From: Paracidovorax oryzae ATCC 19882
GTDB lineage: Bacteria > Pseudomonadota > Gammaproteobacteria > Burkholderiales > Burkholderiaceae_C
NCBI RefSeq assembly: GCF_000687165.1
Contig: NZ_JMKU01000025.1
Location: 1 to 64,000 of the forward strand
Reading direction: 5' to 3'
DNA length: 64,000 nt
Position 1 is the stretch's first letter. Each line of letters starts with the position of its first letter. Position numbers and translations under genes: made by a program. The notes beneath the pieces were generated by a model. The model was not told where the DNA came from and did no database searches. It saw nothing but the letters and a program-made list of their open reading frames with translations. Positions 20,339 through 30,216 of this stretch are shown one piece after another.

Positions 20339-21064
20339 ATGGATGCCCTCTGGCTGCATATCGTCCAGTGGCTGCACGCCGCCGGACTGCATGTGGATCC
20401 GGGCACGGCCCGGGCCGTGGCGGAGCAGGCGCGGCATGCCACCGGCGCGCTGGACATGCCGGGCCTGCTGGCGCTGGCCGCGGGGCTCGGCTGGGCCAGC
20501 GGCTTCCGGCTCTACGCGGTGGTCTTCCTGGTCGGGGGCATGGGCGCGGCCGGCTGGCTGGCGTTGCCGGAGGGGCTTCGCATCCTGCAGCACCCGGCCG
20601 TGCTCCTGGTGAGCGGGCTGCTGCTGTGCGTGGAGTTCGTTGCCGACAAGGTGCCCTGGTTCGACAGCCTGTGGGATGCCGTGCATACCGTGATCCGCGT
20701 GCCCGCGGGCGCCCTGCTGGCCGCCGGCGTGTTCGGCCCGGACAACGGGGGCATGGCGCTGGCGGCCGGCCTGCTGGGCGGCTCGCTGTCCGCCACGGCG
20801 CTGGCCACCAAGATGACCGCGCGGGCCGCCGTCAACACGTCGCCGGAGCCCGTGTCCAACTGGCTGCTGTCGTTTTTCGAGGATGGCCTGGTCGTGGTGG
20901 TGGTCTGGCTGGCCACGCAGCATCCGGTGGCCTTCGGCATCGCGCTGGCCTGCATGGTGGCGCTGTCGGTGCTGGTGCTGGTGGTGCTGCTGAAGTTCCT
21001 GCGCGCCGTGCTGCGGCGGCTCTCTGTTTTCTTTTCCCGGCCTGCGGCCCCGGCCACGAGATGA
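20339..21064 (+). CDS. DUF4126 membrane protein
   Basis: 241 residues with five or six hydrophobic helices. The family signature is visible: GWASGFRLYAVVF in the first helix, a middle GGSLSATALATKMTARA and the tail PEPVSNWLLSFFEDGLV. The function of DUF4126 is not known. It is inserted between liuC and liuD with 24 and 34 base gaps, so it is almost certainly cotranscribed with the carboxylase subunits. It has no enzymatic motif, so a transport or scaffold role is only speculation. Confidence 0.88.
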   Translation: MDALWLHIVQWLHAAGLHVDPGTARAVAEQARHATGALDMPGLLALAAGLGWASGFRLYAVVFLVGGMGAAGWLALPEGLRILQHPAVLLVSGLLLCVEFVADKVPWFDSLWDAVHTVIRVPAGALLAAGVFGPDNGGMALAAGLLGGSLSATALATKMTARAAVNTSPEPVSNWLLSFFEDGLVVVVVWLATQHPVAFGIALACMVALSVLVLVVLLKFLRAVLRRLSVFFSRPAAPATR

Positions 21065-21098
21065 GTGCGGCGGCCTGATTTTGGAGTGAGACGCAAAG

Positions 21099-23132
21099 AT
21101 GTTTGAAAAAATCCTGATCGCCAACCGCGGAGAGATCGCCTGCCGGGTGGCCGCCACCGCGCGCCGCATGGGCGTGAAGACCGTGGCCGTGTATTCCGAT
21201 GCCGACGCATCTGCCCGGCACGTGGCGGCTTGCGACGAGGCGGTCCACATCGGCGGCAGTGCGCCGCAGGAGAGCTACCTGCGCTGGGAGCGCATCCTCG
21301 AGGCGGCGCGCCGCACGGGGGCCCAGGCCATCCATCCGGGCTATGGGTTCCTGTCGGAGAACGAGGAGTTCGCGCAGGCCTGCCAGGACGCCGGCCTCGT
21401 CTTCATCGGCCCGCCGCCTTCCGCCATCCAGGCGATGGGGCTCAAGGCCGAGTCCAAGCAGCTGATGGAAAAGGCCGGCGTGCCGCTGGTGCCGGGCTAC
21501 CACGGTGCCGACCAGGATCCGGCGCTGCTGCAGCGCGAGGCCGATCGCATCGGCTATCCGGTACTCATCAAGGCGAGCGCAGGCGGCGGCGGCAAGGGCA
21601 TGCGCGCGGTGGAGCGGGCGGCGGACTTCGCCGCGGCGCTGGAGTCGTGCAAGCGCGAGGCGATCAACAGCTTCGGCGACGACGCGGTGCTGATCGAGAA
21701 ATACGTTCAGCGCCCGCGCCATATCGAGATCCAGGTGTTCGGCGACACGCACGGCGGGTGCGTATATCTCTTCGAGCGCGACTGTTCCGTGCAGCGCCGC
21801 CACCAGAAGGTGCTGGAGGAGGCGCCCGCGCCGGGCATGGCCGAGGAAATGCGGGCACGCATGGGCCAGGCCGCCGTCGCCGCGGCGCGGGCCGTGGGCT
21901 ATGTGGGTGCCGGCACGGTGGAGTTCATCGTCGAGCAGCGCGAGGGCGGCGCGATGGACTTCTTCTTCATGGAAATGAACACGCGCCTGCAGGTGGAGCA
22001 CCCGGTGACGGAGGCGATCACCGGCCAGGATCTCGTGGAGTGGCAACTGCGCGTGGCCGCTGGCGAGCCGCTGCCGCTGGCGCAGGACCAATTGCGCATT
22101 TCCGGCCATGCGATCGAGGCGCGCATCTGCGCCGAGAATCCGGACAACCAGTTCCTGCCCGCCACGGGCCGCCTGGCCATCTATCGCCATGGCCCTTGCA
22201 CGCATTTCGAACGCGGTGTGGTGCGCATCGATGCCGGGGTGCGAGAGGGCGACGCGATCAGCCCTTTCTACGACTCGATGATCGCCAAGCTTATCGTGCA
22301 CGGCGACACGCGCGAGCAGGCGCTGGCGCGGCTGGACGAGGCACTGTCGCGCATGCACATCGTGGGGCTGGCGACGAACGTGCAGTTCCTGCGGCATGTG
22401 CTGCGCACCGGGTCCTTCTCGCAGGCCCGCCTGGATACCGCGCTTATCCAGCGCGAGCAGGCGGTGCTCTTCCACCAGTCGCCGGTGCCGATGCCGCTGG
22501 CGCTGGCCGCGACCGTGGCCCATGCGCTGCTGGCCGAACAGGTTGCCGAGCAGCCGGGCGACCCGTTCGGGCGCCGGGACGGCTGGCAGGGATGGGGTGA
22601 GAGCCACCGGCGCTTCGAGGTGGAATGCGCCGGGCAGCCGGCCTCCGCCAGGCTCACCTACCGGTCCGGCGAGGCGCCCCTGCTCCGGGTGGAGGCCGGG
22701 GGCGCCGTGCTGGCCGAGGGGCCGCTCGGCTTCGGGCGTGGCGGCGGCGCGGAAGGGGAGGGCGAGGCCATCGACCTGTCCTTTGCCGGCGAGCGCACGC
22801 GGGCCACGGTGCACGCCCGCGGGGAGGCACGACATGTCTTCATGCCGCGGGGCGCTGCGCAGCTCACGGTCATCGACCGGCTGGCGCATGCGGGCGAGGC
22901 GCAGGCCGAAGGCGGCCGTCTGACTGCCCCGATGCCCGGCAAGGTGGTGTCCTTCGCGGTGCGCGCGGGCGACCGCGTGGCCAAGGGGCAGGCCCTGGCC
23001 GTGATGGAGGCGATGAAGATGGAGCACACGATCGCCGCGCCTGCCGACGGCACGGTGGAAGAGCTGCTCTATGCGCCCGGCGACCAGGTGACCGAAGGGG
23101 CCGAACTGCTGCGCCTGGCCGCGGCAGCATGA
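21099..23132 (+). CDS. liuD: Methylcrotonyl-CoA carboxylase, biotin-containing subunit
   Basis: 677 residues. The biotin carboxylase domain comes first, starting KILIANRGEIACRV, with the ATP-grasp glycine loop KASAGGGGKGMRAVE near residue 165 and EMNTRLQVEHPVTE near 290. A linker domain follows. The C-terminal biotinyl domain carries the biotin Lys640 in AMKMEHT, and ends near residue 675. The size matches the alpha subunit of methylcrotonyl-CoA carboxylase. With LiuB it forms the holoenzyme. The carbonic anhydrase at 2334 could supply its bicarbonate. Confidence 0.95.
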   Translation: MFEKILIANRGEIACRVAATARRMGVKTVAVYSDADASARHVAACDEAVHIGGSAPQESYLRWERILEAARRTGAQAIHPGYGFLSENEEFAQACQDAGLVFIGPPPSAIQAMGLKAESKQLMEKAGVPLVPGYHGADQDPALLQREADRIGYPVLIKASAGGGGKGMRAVERAADFAAALESCKREAINSFGDDAVLIEKYVQRPRHIEIQVFGDTHGGCVYLFERDCSVQRRHQKVLEEAPAPGMAEEMRARMGQAAVAAARAVGYVGAGTVEFIVEQREGGAMDFFFMEMNTRLQVEHPVTEAITGQDLVEWQLRVAAGEPLPLAQDQLRISGHAIEARICAENPDNQFLPATGRLAIYRHGPCTHFERGVVRIDAGVREGDAISPFYDSMIAKLIVHGDTREQALARLDEALSRMHIVGLATNVQFLRHVLRTGSFSQARLDTALIQREQAVLFHQSPVPMPLALAATVAHALLAEQVAEQPGDPFGRRDGWQGWGESHRRFEVECAGQPASARLTYRSGEAPLLRVEAGGAVLAEGPLGFGRGGGAEGEGEAIDLSFAGERTRATVHARGEARHVFMPRGAAQLTVIDRLAHAGEAQAEGGRLTAPMPGKVVSFAVRAGDRVAKGQALAVMEAMKMEHTIAAPADGTVEELLYAPGDQVTEGAELLRLAAAA

Positions 23133-23190
23133 CGGCGGGGAAAGCCTGCGTGACAGCGCGGACCATGCCCTCTGCGATAGGCTCCGGGGA

Positions 23191-24117
23191 ATGACCGACA
23201 TCCTGTTTTGCTGTACCGATACGCCGCCCGCGCCCTGGCTGGAAGGCCTGCGCTCTGCCCTGCCCGATGCCCGCATCACGGTCTGGGAGCCCGGCGCTCC
23301 CGAGGCCGACTATGCGGTGGTGTGGGCACCGCCCCAGCAGTTCCTGGACGAGCAGCCCCGGTTGCAGGCGTTGTTCAACATCGGCGCGGGCGTGGATGCG
23401 CTGCTGAAGCTGCGCGTGCCCGAGGGCTGCCGCATCGTGCGGCTCGACGACGCGGGCATGGCCGTGCAGATGGCGGAATACGTCTGCCATGCCGTCATCC
23501 GCCATTTCCGCGAATTCGATGCCTACGAGGCTGCGGAGCGTGAAGGCCGCTGGGCTTTCCGCAAGCCGCGTCTGCGGCAGGATTTCCCGGTGGGCGTCAT
23601 GGGGCTGGGCGTGCTGGGCGAGCGCGTGGCGCGCGCCCTGGCGCATTTCGAGTTTCCCGTGCAGGGCTGGAGCCGCTCGCCCAAGGCGGTCGAAGGCGTG
23701 CGCACCTTCCACGGGGCCGACGGGCTGCAGGATTTCCTGGCGGCGAGCCGCGTGCTGGTGAACCTGCTGCCCCTCACGCCCGATACGACCGGCATCCTGC
23801 GCCGCGAGACGCTTTCGCGCCTGCTGCCGGGCGGCTATGTGATCAACGTGGCGCGGGGAGCGCACCTCGTGGAGGAGGACCTGCTGCCCCTGCTGGACAG
23901 CGGCCATCTCGCGGGTGCCACGCTGGACGTCTTCCGCACCGAACCGCTGCCGGCGGACCATCCGTTCTGGGGGCATCCGCGCGTCACCGTCACGCCCCAC
24001 ACCTCGGCACGCACGCTGCGCGCGGAGAGCATCGCCCAGATCGCGCGCAAGATCGACGCCCTCCGCCAGGGGGCCTCCTCGGTGCGAGGCGAGGTCGATC
24101 CATCGAGGGGCTATTGA
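23191..24117 (+). CDS. ghrA: 2-hydroxyacid dehydrogenase (GhrA-like glyoxylate/hydroxypyruvate reductase)
   Basis: 308 residues of the D-2-hydroxyacid dehydrogenase family. A short variable N-terminus is followed by the NAD(P) fold GVMGLGVLGERVARALAHF near residue 133. The catalytic region contains LLPLTPDTTGIL and VINVARGAHLVEEDLL, and the His of VTPHTSA near 272. Closest in pattern to GhrA, which reduces glyoxylate and hydroxypyruvate. Lying between liuD and liuE it belongs to the catabolic run by position, but no leucine step needs it; it may handle glyoxylate if the shunt controlled by AceK is active (inference). Confidence 0.85.
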   Translation: MTDILFCCTDTPPAPWLEGLRSALPDARITVWEPGAPEADYAVVWAPPQQFLDEQPRLQALFNIGAGVDALLKLRVPEGCRIVRLDDAGMAVQMAEYVCHAVIRHFREFDAYEAAEREGRWAFRKPRLRQDFPVGVMGLGVLGERVARALAHFEFPVQGWSRSPKAVEGVRTFHGADGLQDFLAASRVLVNLLPLTPDTTGILRRETLSRLLPGGYVINVARGAHLVEEDLLPLLDSGHLAGATLDVFRTEPLPADHPFWGHPRVTVTPHTSARTLRAESIAQIARKIDALRQGASSVRGEVDPSRGY

Positions 24118-24157
24118 GGCCGCCCGAATCCCGCGAACCTTTTTCAGGAACCCTCCC

Positions 24158-25069
24158 ATGTCCTCCCTTCCCACCCGTGCCAAGCTCGTGGACGTCGGCC
24201 CGCGCGACGGGCTGCAGAACGAGAAATCCCCCGTGCCGGCCAGCGTCAAGATCGGCCTCGTCCACCGGCTGCAGGCGGCCGGGCTGACCGAGATCGAGGT
24301 CACGAGCTACGTGAGCCCCAAGTGGGTGCCGCAGATGGCGGACAACCATGAGGTGATGGCCGGCATCGAGCGGCGTCCGGGCGTCCGCTATTCGGTATTG
24401 ACGCCCAACCTGAAGGGCTACGAGGCGGCCGTGCTGGACCGGCCCGACGAGATCGTGGTGTTCGGCTCCGCCAGCGAGGCGTTCAGCCAGAAGAACATCA
24501 ACTGCAGCATCGCCGAGAGCATCGAGCGCTTCGCGCCGGTGGTGGAGGCCGCCCGCGCCGCGGGCATCCATGTGCGCGGGGCGATGAGCTGCACCGTGGG
24601 CTGCCCCTACGAAGGCGAGGTGGCGCCGGAGCGCGTGGGCTACCTGGCGGGGCTCATGAAGGGCATCGGCGTGCAGCACATCGGCGTGGCCGACACCATC
24701 GGCGTGGGCACCCCGCGCAAGGTGCAGCGCGCCATCGAGGCGACGCTCGCGCACTATGCCGTGGACGACGTTTCCGGACACTTCCACGACACCTACGGCC
24801 AGGCGCTCGCCAACACCCTGGCCGCGCTGGAGATGGGCATCTGGCAGTTCGACACCTCGGTGGCCGGCCTGGGCGGCTGTCCCTATGCGAAAGGCGCCAC
24901 GGGCAACGTGGCCACCGAGGACGTGGTGTACATGCTGCACGGCATGGGCATCGAGACGGGCATCGACCTGGATGCACTGGTCGATGCCGGGGCCTACATC
25001 AGTGACTTCCTCGGCCGCAAGCCGAATTCGCGCGCGGCCACCGCGCTCTTGAACAAGCGCGCGGGCTGA
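24158..25069 (+). CDS. liuE: Hydroxymethylglutaryl-CoA lyase
   Basis: 303 residues of a TIM-barrel lyase that splits 3-hydroxy-3-methylglutaryl-CoA into acetyl-CoA and acetoacetate, the last leucine-specific step. It begins with KLVDVGPRDGLQNE, the metal and substrate motif of the DRE-TIM family. It has the FHDTYGQALAN His/Asp segment near residue 207 and the signature GLGGCPYAKGATGN near 240, whose Cys is the catalytic residue in HMG-CoA lyases. It lies 41 bases after the hydroxyacid dehydrogenase and closes the liu run. Confidence 0.95.
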   Translation: MSSLPTRAKLVDVGPRDGLQNEKSPVPASVKIGLVHRLQAAGLTEIEVTSYVSPKWVPQMADNHEVMAGIERRPGVRYSVLTPNLKGYEAAVLDRPDEIVVFGSASEAFSQKNINCSIAESIERFAPVVEAARAAGIHVRGAMSCTVGCPYEGEVAPERVGYLAGLMKGIGVQHIGVADTIGVGTPRKVQRAIEATLAHYAVDDVSGHFHDTYGQALANTLAALEMGIWQFDTSVAGLGGCPYAKGATGNVATEDVVYMLHGMGIETGIDLDALVDAGAYISDFLGRKPNSRAATALLNKRAG

Positions 25070-25141
25070 TGCGCCGCAGGCCGGGGCGCGGCACAATCCG
25101 ACGCTTCGTCCCTTCCACCATTCTTGCAGGAGGTCTCGCGC

Positions 25142-25645
25142 ATGTGCGGTGCTGAACTTCAACCCCTTCCCGACGGCGTGCAGCGCGTGGCCGCCGCACT
25201 GCAGGCCAAGGGCCACGCGCAGGGCCCTCGCATGCTGGACAACTCGGCGCGCACCGCGCAGGAGGCCGCCGATGCCCTGGGCATCGCCGTCGGCCAGATC
25301 GCCAAGAGCATCATCTTCCGCCGCAAGAGCGACGATGTGGCCGTGCTGGTGGTCACCTCCGGCGACCGGCGGGTGGACGAGAAGAAAGTGGAAGCGCTCG
25401 TGGGCAAGGTGGGCCGTGCCGATGCGGAGTTCGTGAAGGCACGCACCGGATTTTCGATCGGTGGCGTCTCGCCCGTGGCCCACGCCACGCCGCCGGTGAC
25501 GCTGATCGACCGCGAGCTGTTTCGCTTCGACGAGATCTGGGCGGCCGCGGGCCATCCGAACGGCGTGTTCCCGCTGCGTCCGCAGGACCTGGAGGCGCTG
25601 ACCGGCGCGCCGGTCGTGGACGTGGTCCAGCCGCCCGCCGCATGA
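25142..25645 (+). CDS. YbaK/EbsC-family aminoacyl-tRNA deacylase
   Basis: 167 residues of the prolyl-tRNA editing-domain fold. The pattern DNSARTAQEAADALG, then IAKSIIFRRKSDDVAVLV with the conserved Lys, and GFSIGGVSPVAH near residue 105 match YbaK/YeaK-like proteins, which hydrolyse mischarged tRNAs in trans. The GGAGG site spaced eight bases before the ATG is strong. Its stop overlaps the next gene's start (ATGA). Confidence 0.88.
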   Translation: MCGAELQPLPDGVQRVAAALQAKGHAQGPRMLDNSARTAQEAADALGIAVGQIAKSIIFRRKSDDVAVLVVTSGDRRVDEKKVEALVGKVGRADAEFVKARTGFSIGGVSPVAHATPPVTLIDRELFRFDEIWAAAGHPNGVFPLRPQDLEALTGAPVVDVVQPPAA

Positions 25646-25929
25646 ATCCCGTCCAGGCGCTCGCGGAACGCGCGGCACAGGCCGCGGCCGAGGGCAGTTT
25701 CGCTCCCGGCAGCACGCAGGCGCCTCCCTCGCCCTGCATCGGCGTGTGCCGCATGAGCGCCGGCGGCAGCCATTGCGAAGGATGTTTCCGCACCCTGGAC
25801 GACATCCGGGACTGGTCCGGCGCGAGCCCCGACGAGCGCCGCGCGGTCTGGTCGGCCCTGCTGCGCCGCGCGGGCCTGGCGGTTCCCGCGCCGCTCTCCG
25901 GCATCGCCGTGGAAAGGACTTCGCCATGA
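25642..25929 (+). CDS. DUF1289 family protein
   Basis: 95 residues. The diagnostic part is the cysteine cluster CIGVCRMS followed by CEGCFRTLDDIRDWS, probably a small metal-binding fold. The N-terminal 35 residues are Ala-rich and variable. The start overlaps the YbaK stop and its own stop overlaps the next start, so the three genes form a tightly coupled set. Function is unknown. Confidence 0.88.
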   Translation: MNPVQALAERAAQAAAEGSFAPGSTQAPPSPCIGVCRMSAGGSHCEGCFRTLDDIRDWSGASPDERRAVWSALLRRAGLAVPAPLSGIAVERTSP

Positions 25930-26576
25930 AGCACATCGTCTTCTACCTGGATTTCGTTTCGCCGTACGCGTGGCTGGCGTTCGAGCGCCTGCCCCAGGTG
26001 CTCGAGGGCCTGAGCCATTCGGTCGAGTACCGGCCCGTGCTGCTCGGTGCGCTGCTGCAGCAGCACGGTAACCCCGGCCCCGCGGGCATCGCACCCAAGC
26101 GTGCCTGGACCTACCGCCATGCCGAGTGGCTGGGCCATGCGCTGGGAACGGGGCTGGACATGCCGGCGCGGCATCCCTTCAATCCGTTGCCCCTGCTGCG
26201 CCAGTCCCTGGCCTGCAGCGAGGACGGGTCCATCAACCGCTTCGTGGCCGGCACGGTGCTGCGACACGTGTGGCTCGGCGGTGCCGATGCGCTGGACCCG
26301 GGGCGGCTGGAGGACCTTGCCCAGGTGCTCTCGGCGCAACGGCGTGCGGAGGCACCGGGTGAAGAGCCGGGCGCACGAGCCAAGGCGTTGCTGCGCGCGA
26401 ACACCGAAGCGGCCGCCGCGCAGGGCGTGTTCGGCGTGCCTGCCTTCGTGGTGGACGGCCAGCTCTTCTGGGGGCTGGACAGCCTGCCCATGCTGCGCGC
26501 CCGCCTGGAGGGCGACCCGTGGTTCGAGGGACCGCGCTGGGACGCGGTGGCGGAACTCCCCTCCGGGTTGAAGTAG
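25926..26576 (+). CDS. 2-hydroxychromene-2-carboxylate isomerase / kappa-class GST-like protein
   Basis: 216 residues with a thioredoxin-like DsbA/kappa-GST fold. The N-terminus HIVFYLDFVSPYAWLAFERL has the Ser-Pro-Tyr of the HCCA isomerase active site in place of a CxxC pair. GVFGVPAFVVDGQLFWGLD near residue 178 is the cis-proline loop and ligand strand. Known members act on aromatic catabolites with glutathione. No aromatic pathway is adjacent, so the substrate is open. Confidence 0.85.
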   Translation: MKHIVFYLDFVSPYAWLAFERLPQVLEGLSHSVEYRPVLLGALLQQHGNPGPAGIAPKRAWTYRHAEWLGHALGTGLDMPARHPFNPLPLLRQSLACSEDGSINRFVAGTVLRHVWLGGADALDPGRLEDLAQVLSAQRRAEAPGEEPGARAKALLRANTEAAAAQGVFGVPAFVVDGQLFWGLDSLPMLRARLEGDPWFEGPRWDAVAELPSGLK

Positions 26577-26604
26577 CGCCTGCTTCCCTGCATGCGGGTT
26601 TGTC

Positions 26605-26625
26605 CCGGGGAAGGGTTTTCCCCGG
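26605..26625. other. Short hairpin before the MHS transporter
   Basis: CCGGGGAA and TTCCCCGG enclose a five-base loop, without a T tract. It begins 29 bases after the isomerase stop and lies about 120 bases before the transporter start. It could limit readthrough or protect an mRNA end; nothing more can be said. Confidence 0.4.
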
Positions 26626-26747
26626 AGGTGCCGCGCTTGTCAGACTTCGGTCAGATGGCGGCTCGATAGTGCGACCCAGGTTGCACGCGGTGTCCTGGAG
26701 GGGGCGCGCGGAGCAGTCGCACCGACCACCTCATGGAGACAAGCACC

Positions 26748-28406
<1,659 letters not shown>

Positions 28407-28414
28407 ACGGGCTT

Positions 28415-28454
28415 GCCCGGGAATACGGCCCACCGGCGGGCGGTATTCCCGGGC
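28415..28454. terminator. Strong hairpin after the transporter gene, no U tract
   Basis: The arms GCCCGGGAATAC and GTATTCCCGGGC are perfect 12-base inverted repeats, and the loop contains a further GCCC/GGGC pair. It begins eight bases after the stop codon. No T run follows on either strand, so it is more likely an mRNA-stabilising or rho-assisted end than a simple intrinsic terminator. Confidence 0.5.
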
Positions 28455-28819
28455 ACCAATACGGCAGATTCGGGCGCGCACCCATCGAGGGCATTCGGCG
28501 CGGCCCTGTCCGTGAAAGGCCCTTTGAACGATTAACGGCGGTTTCCTGTGTTTTTGGCTCGGGCGCACGTCACGCAACTTCTGCGAACGGGCCTTGCTGT
28601 ATGAAAACCCCGTGATTTGCGCCCGGGAGACCGCCAAGTGTGGGGAAAAAGCGCCAAAGTGTGGCAGTTAAGCGTCAGCTTCGTTATCAAGACGACTTTC
28701 AACCGTGCTAAAGAGGTTGTTACATCTAGAATTTGAGTGGTAGCTGCACTTGCATTTTGTTGCCACAAGCCTGCGCGGTGCCTACTTCCACCTTCCGAAC
28801 AAGTATCCGAGGACATCAC
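28455..28819 (+). promoter_or_regulatory. Porin upstream region with direct repeats and a -10 box
   Basis: A gene-free stretch less GC-rich than its surroundings. Two direct repeats, CGCCAAGTGTGG (28632-28643) and CGCCAAAGTGTGG (28652-28664), begin 20 bases apart, about two helical turns. TAGAAT at 28727-28732 is a good -10 candidate with no clear -35, which would give a leader of about 80 bases. Inference: an activator or repressor binds the repeats to control the porin. Confidence 0.5.
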
Positions 28820-29830
28820 ATGCAAAAGACCCATCGTCTGGCTCTCGCCGCCTTGGCCCTTCTGGGCAGCACCGCCGCATTTGCGCAAAGCAGCGTCACG
28901 CTGTACGGCCGCGTCAACACCAGCGTCGAACATTCCAAGGTGGGTGATCTGTCGCAGTCCGGTGTGAACAACAACGCGTCGCGCTTCGGTTTCAAGGGCG
29001 TGGAAGACCTGGGCGGTGGCCTGAAGGCTGGCTTCCAGCTGGAAAGCGGCTTCGACAGCTCCACCGGCGCAGCTGCACAGCAGTTCTTCGGCCGCCAGAG
29101 CGAAGTGAACCTGTCGGGCGGCTTCGGCATGGTCCGCCTCGGCAACTGGACGCCTGAGTCGTACTACGCCATCGCCGACTACGGCGTGCAGGACCAGCCC
29201 AACCACGACACGGGCAACTTCTCCAACCAGCTGTACACCTCGGTGGCTTTCGGCAAGACCAACAAGGTTGGCTACCGCACCCCCATGCTGGGCGGCTTCT
29301 GGGCTGAAGCCACGGTCAGCATGCACGAGCGCGCCGCTCGCACGAACCCCTTCGGCGTGAACGCAGGCACCAAGAACGCCTACGACGTCGCTGCCAACTG
29401 GGAGGGCGGCAACCTGGCCTTCGGTGCCGGCTACGCCAAGCTGGGCGACAACTGGGACGCCGGCGTGCGCGGCCACTACACGATGGGCCCCGTGCAGGTC
29501 GGCGCCTACTACCAGCGCAACGACTACGAGCTGGTGGGCACCCGCAACTCGGTGGGCATCGCTGCCCAGTACGCCTTCGGCGCTTCGGAAGTGGTGGCCA
29601 ACTACATCTGGGCCAGCAAGTGGAACAACGTGGCTGACTCCGGCGCTCAGCAGCTGATCCTGGGCTACAACTACAACCTGAGCAAGCGCACCAAGGTGTA
29701 CGCTGCCTACACGTACGTCAAGAACAAGTCCGCCGCCAACTACGCCTATGGCTTCGTGAACGGCACGAACACGCTGGCCACGGGTGCGGATCCCCGCACG
29801 TTCGGCCTCGGCGTTCGCCACAACTTCTGA
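28820..29830 (+). CDS. Gram-negative trimeric porin (Burkholderiales OmpC-like)
   Basis: 336 residues. A signal peptide ending AAFAQ is followed by SSVTLYGRVNTSVEH, the first strand typical of beta-proteobacterial porins. The alternating strands include SRFGFKGVEDLGGGLKAGF and FFGRQSEVNLSGGFGMVRLG, and the protein ends in Phe (GLGVRHNF) as outer-membrane barrels do. GAGGA lies seven bases before the ATG. Codon choice leans to AAC, GGC, AAG and GCT and the protein lacks rare codons, in line with very high expression. A terminator follows. Confidence 0.95.
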   Translation: MQKTHRLALAALALLGSTAAFAQSSVTLYGRVNTSVEHSKVGDLSQSGVNNNASRFGFKGVEDLGGGLKAGFQLESGFDSSTGAAAQQFFGRQSEVNLSGGFGMVRLGNWTPESYYAIADYGVQDQPNHDTGNFSNQLYTSVAFGKTNKVGYRTPMLGGFWAEATVSMHERAARTNPFGVNAGTKNAYDVAANWEGGNLAFGAGYAKLGDNWDAGVRGHYTMGPVQVGAYYQRNDYELVGTRNSVGIAAQYAFGASEVVANYIWASKWNNVADSGAQQLILGYNYNLSKRTKVYAAYTYVKNKSAANYAYGFVNGTNTLATGADPRTFGLGVRHNF

Positions 29831-29886
29831 TCGCCGCACCTGCCGGGGCTCGCATGGGCCTCCGGCACCAGGTGATCCAGCAGGAA

Positions 29887-29920
29887 GCCTCACACCCGCA
29901 AGGGCGTGGGGCTTTTTTTC
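29887..29920 (+). terminator. Rho-independent terminator of the porin gene
   Basis: A stem formed by GCCTCACACCC and GGGCGTGGGGC around a GCAA loop is followed by seven T residues. It lies 57 bases after the porin stop and only 22 bases before the next small gene. Confidence 0.88.
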
Positions 29921-29941
29921 ATCCCGTCAGGAGACAAAAGC

Positions 29942-30127
29942 ATGTGGAAAATCATTGTGGGCTTCGTCCTGTTCGCCGCCCTCTCGTTGTTCGTCATCAT
30001 GAAAGCCGGGGACAAGGTGGACATGAGCGGGGAAAAGCATGGCGCGGATGCCGTGCACGCTCCGGACACTGCCGCGCCTGCCGCGGCCCCGGCATCGGCG
30101 GCGTCGGCTGCCAGCCGCGCTCCGTAA
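29942..30127 (+). CDS. Small single-span membrane protein
   Basis: 61 residues. MWKIIVGFVLFAALSLFVIM is one membrane helix at the N-terminus, followed by a charged segment (KAGDKVDMSGEKHGAD) and an Ala/Pro/Ser-rich tail. AGGAGACAAAAG precedes the ATG. It is flanked by terminators on both sides, so it is a separate transcript or depends on readthrough from the porin. I do not recognise the family. Confidence 0.7.
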   Translation: MWKIIVGFVLFAALSLFVIMKAGDKVDMSGEKHGADAVHAPDTAAPAAAPASAASAASRAP

Positions 30128-30163
30128 GGCCGCGTGCGGCACACGTCCGGCCACCCGGACGCC

Positions 30164-30200
30164 CCATGCAAAAAGCCCGCATCGCGGGCTTTTTGCATGG
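30164..30200. terminator. Bidirectional terminator
   Basis: Perfect 17-base arms CCATGCAAAAAGCCCGC and its complement around ATC. Five A residues on the left arm and five T on the right make it work in both directions. It separates the small membrane-protein gene (plus) from the binding-protein gene (minus), which converge on it. Confidence 0.92.
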
Positions 30201-30216
30201 GGGCCCTGCGGGGGGG

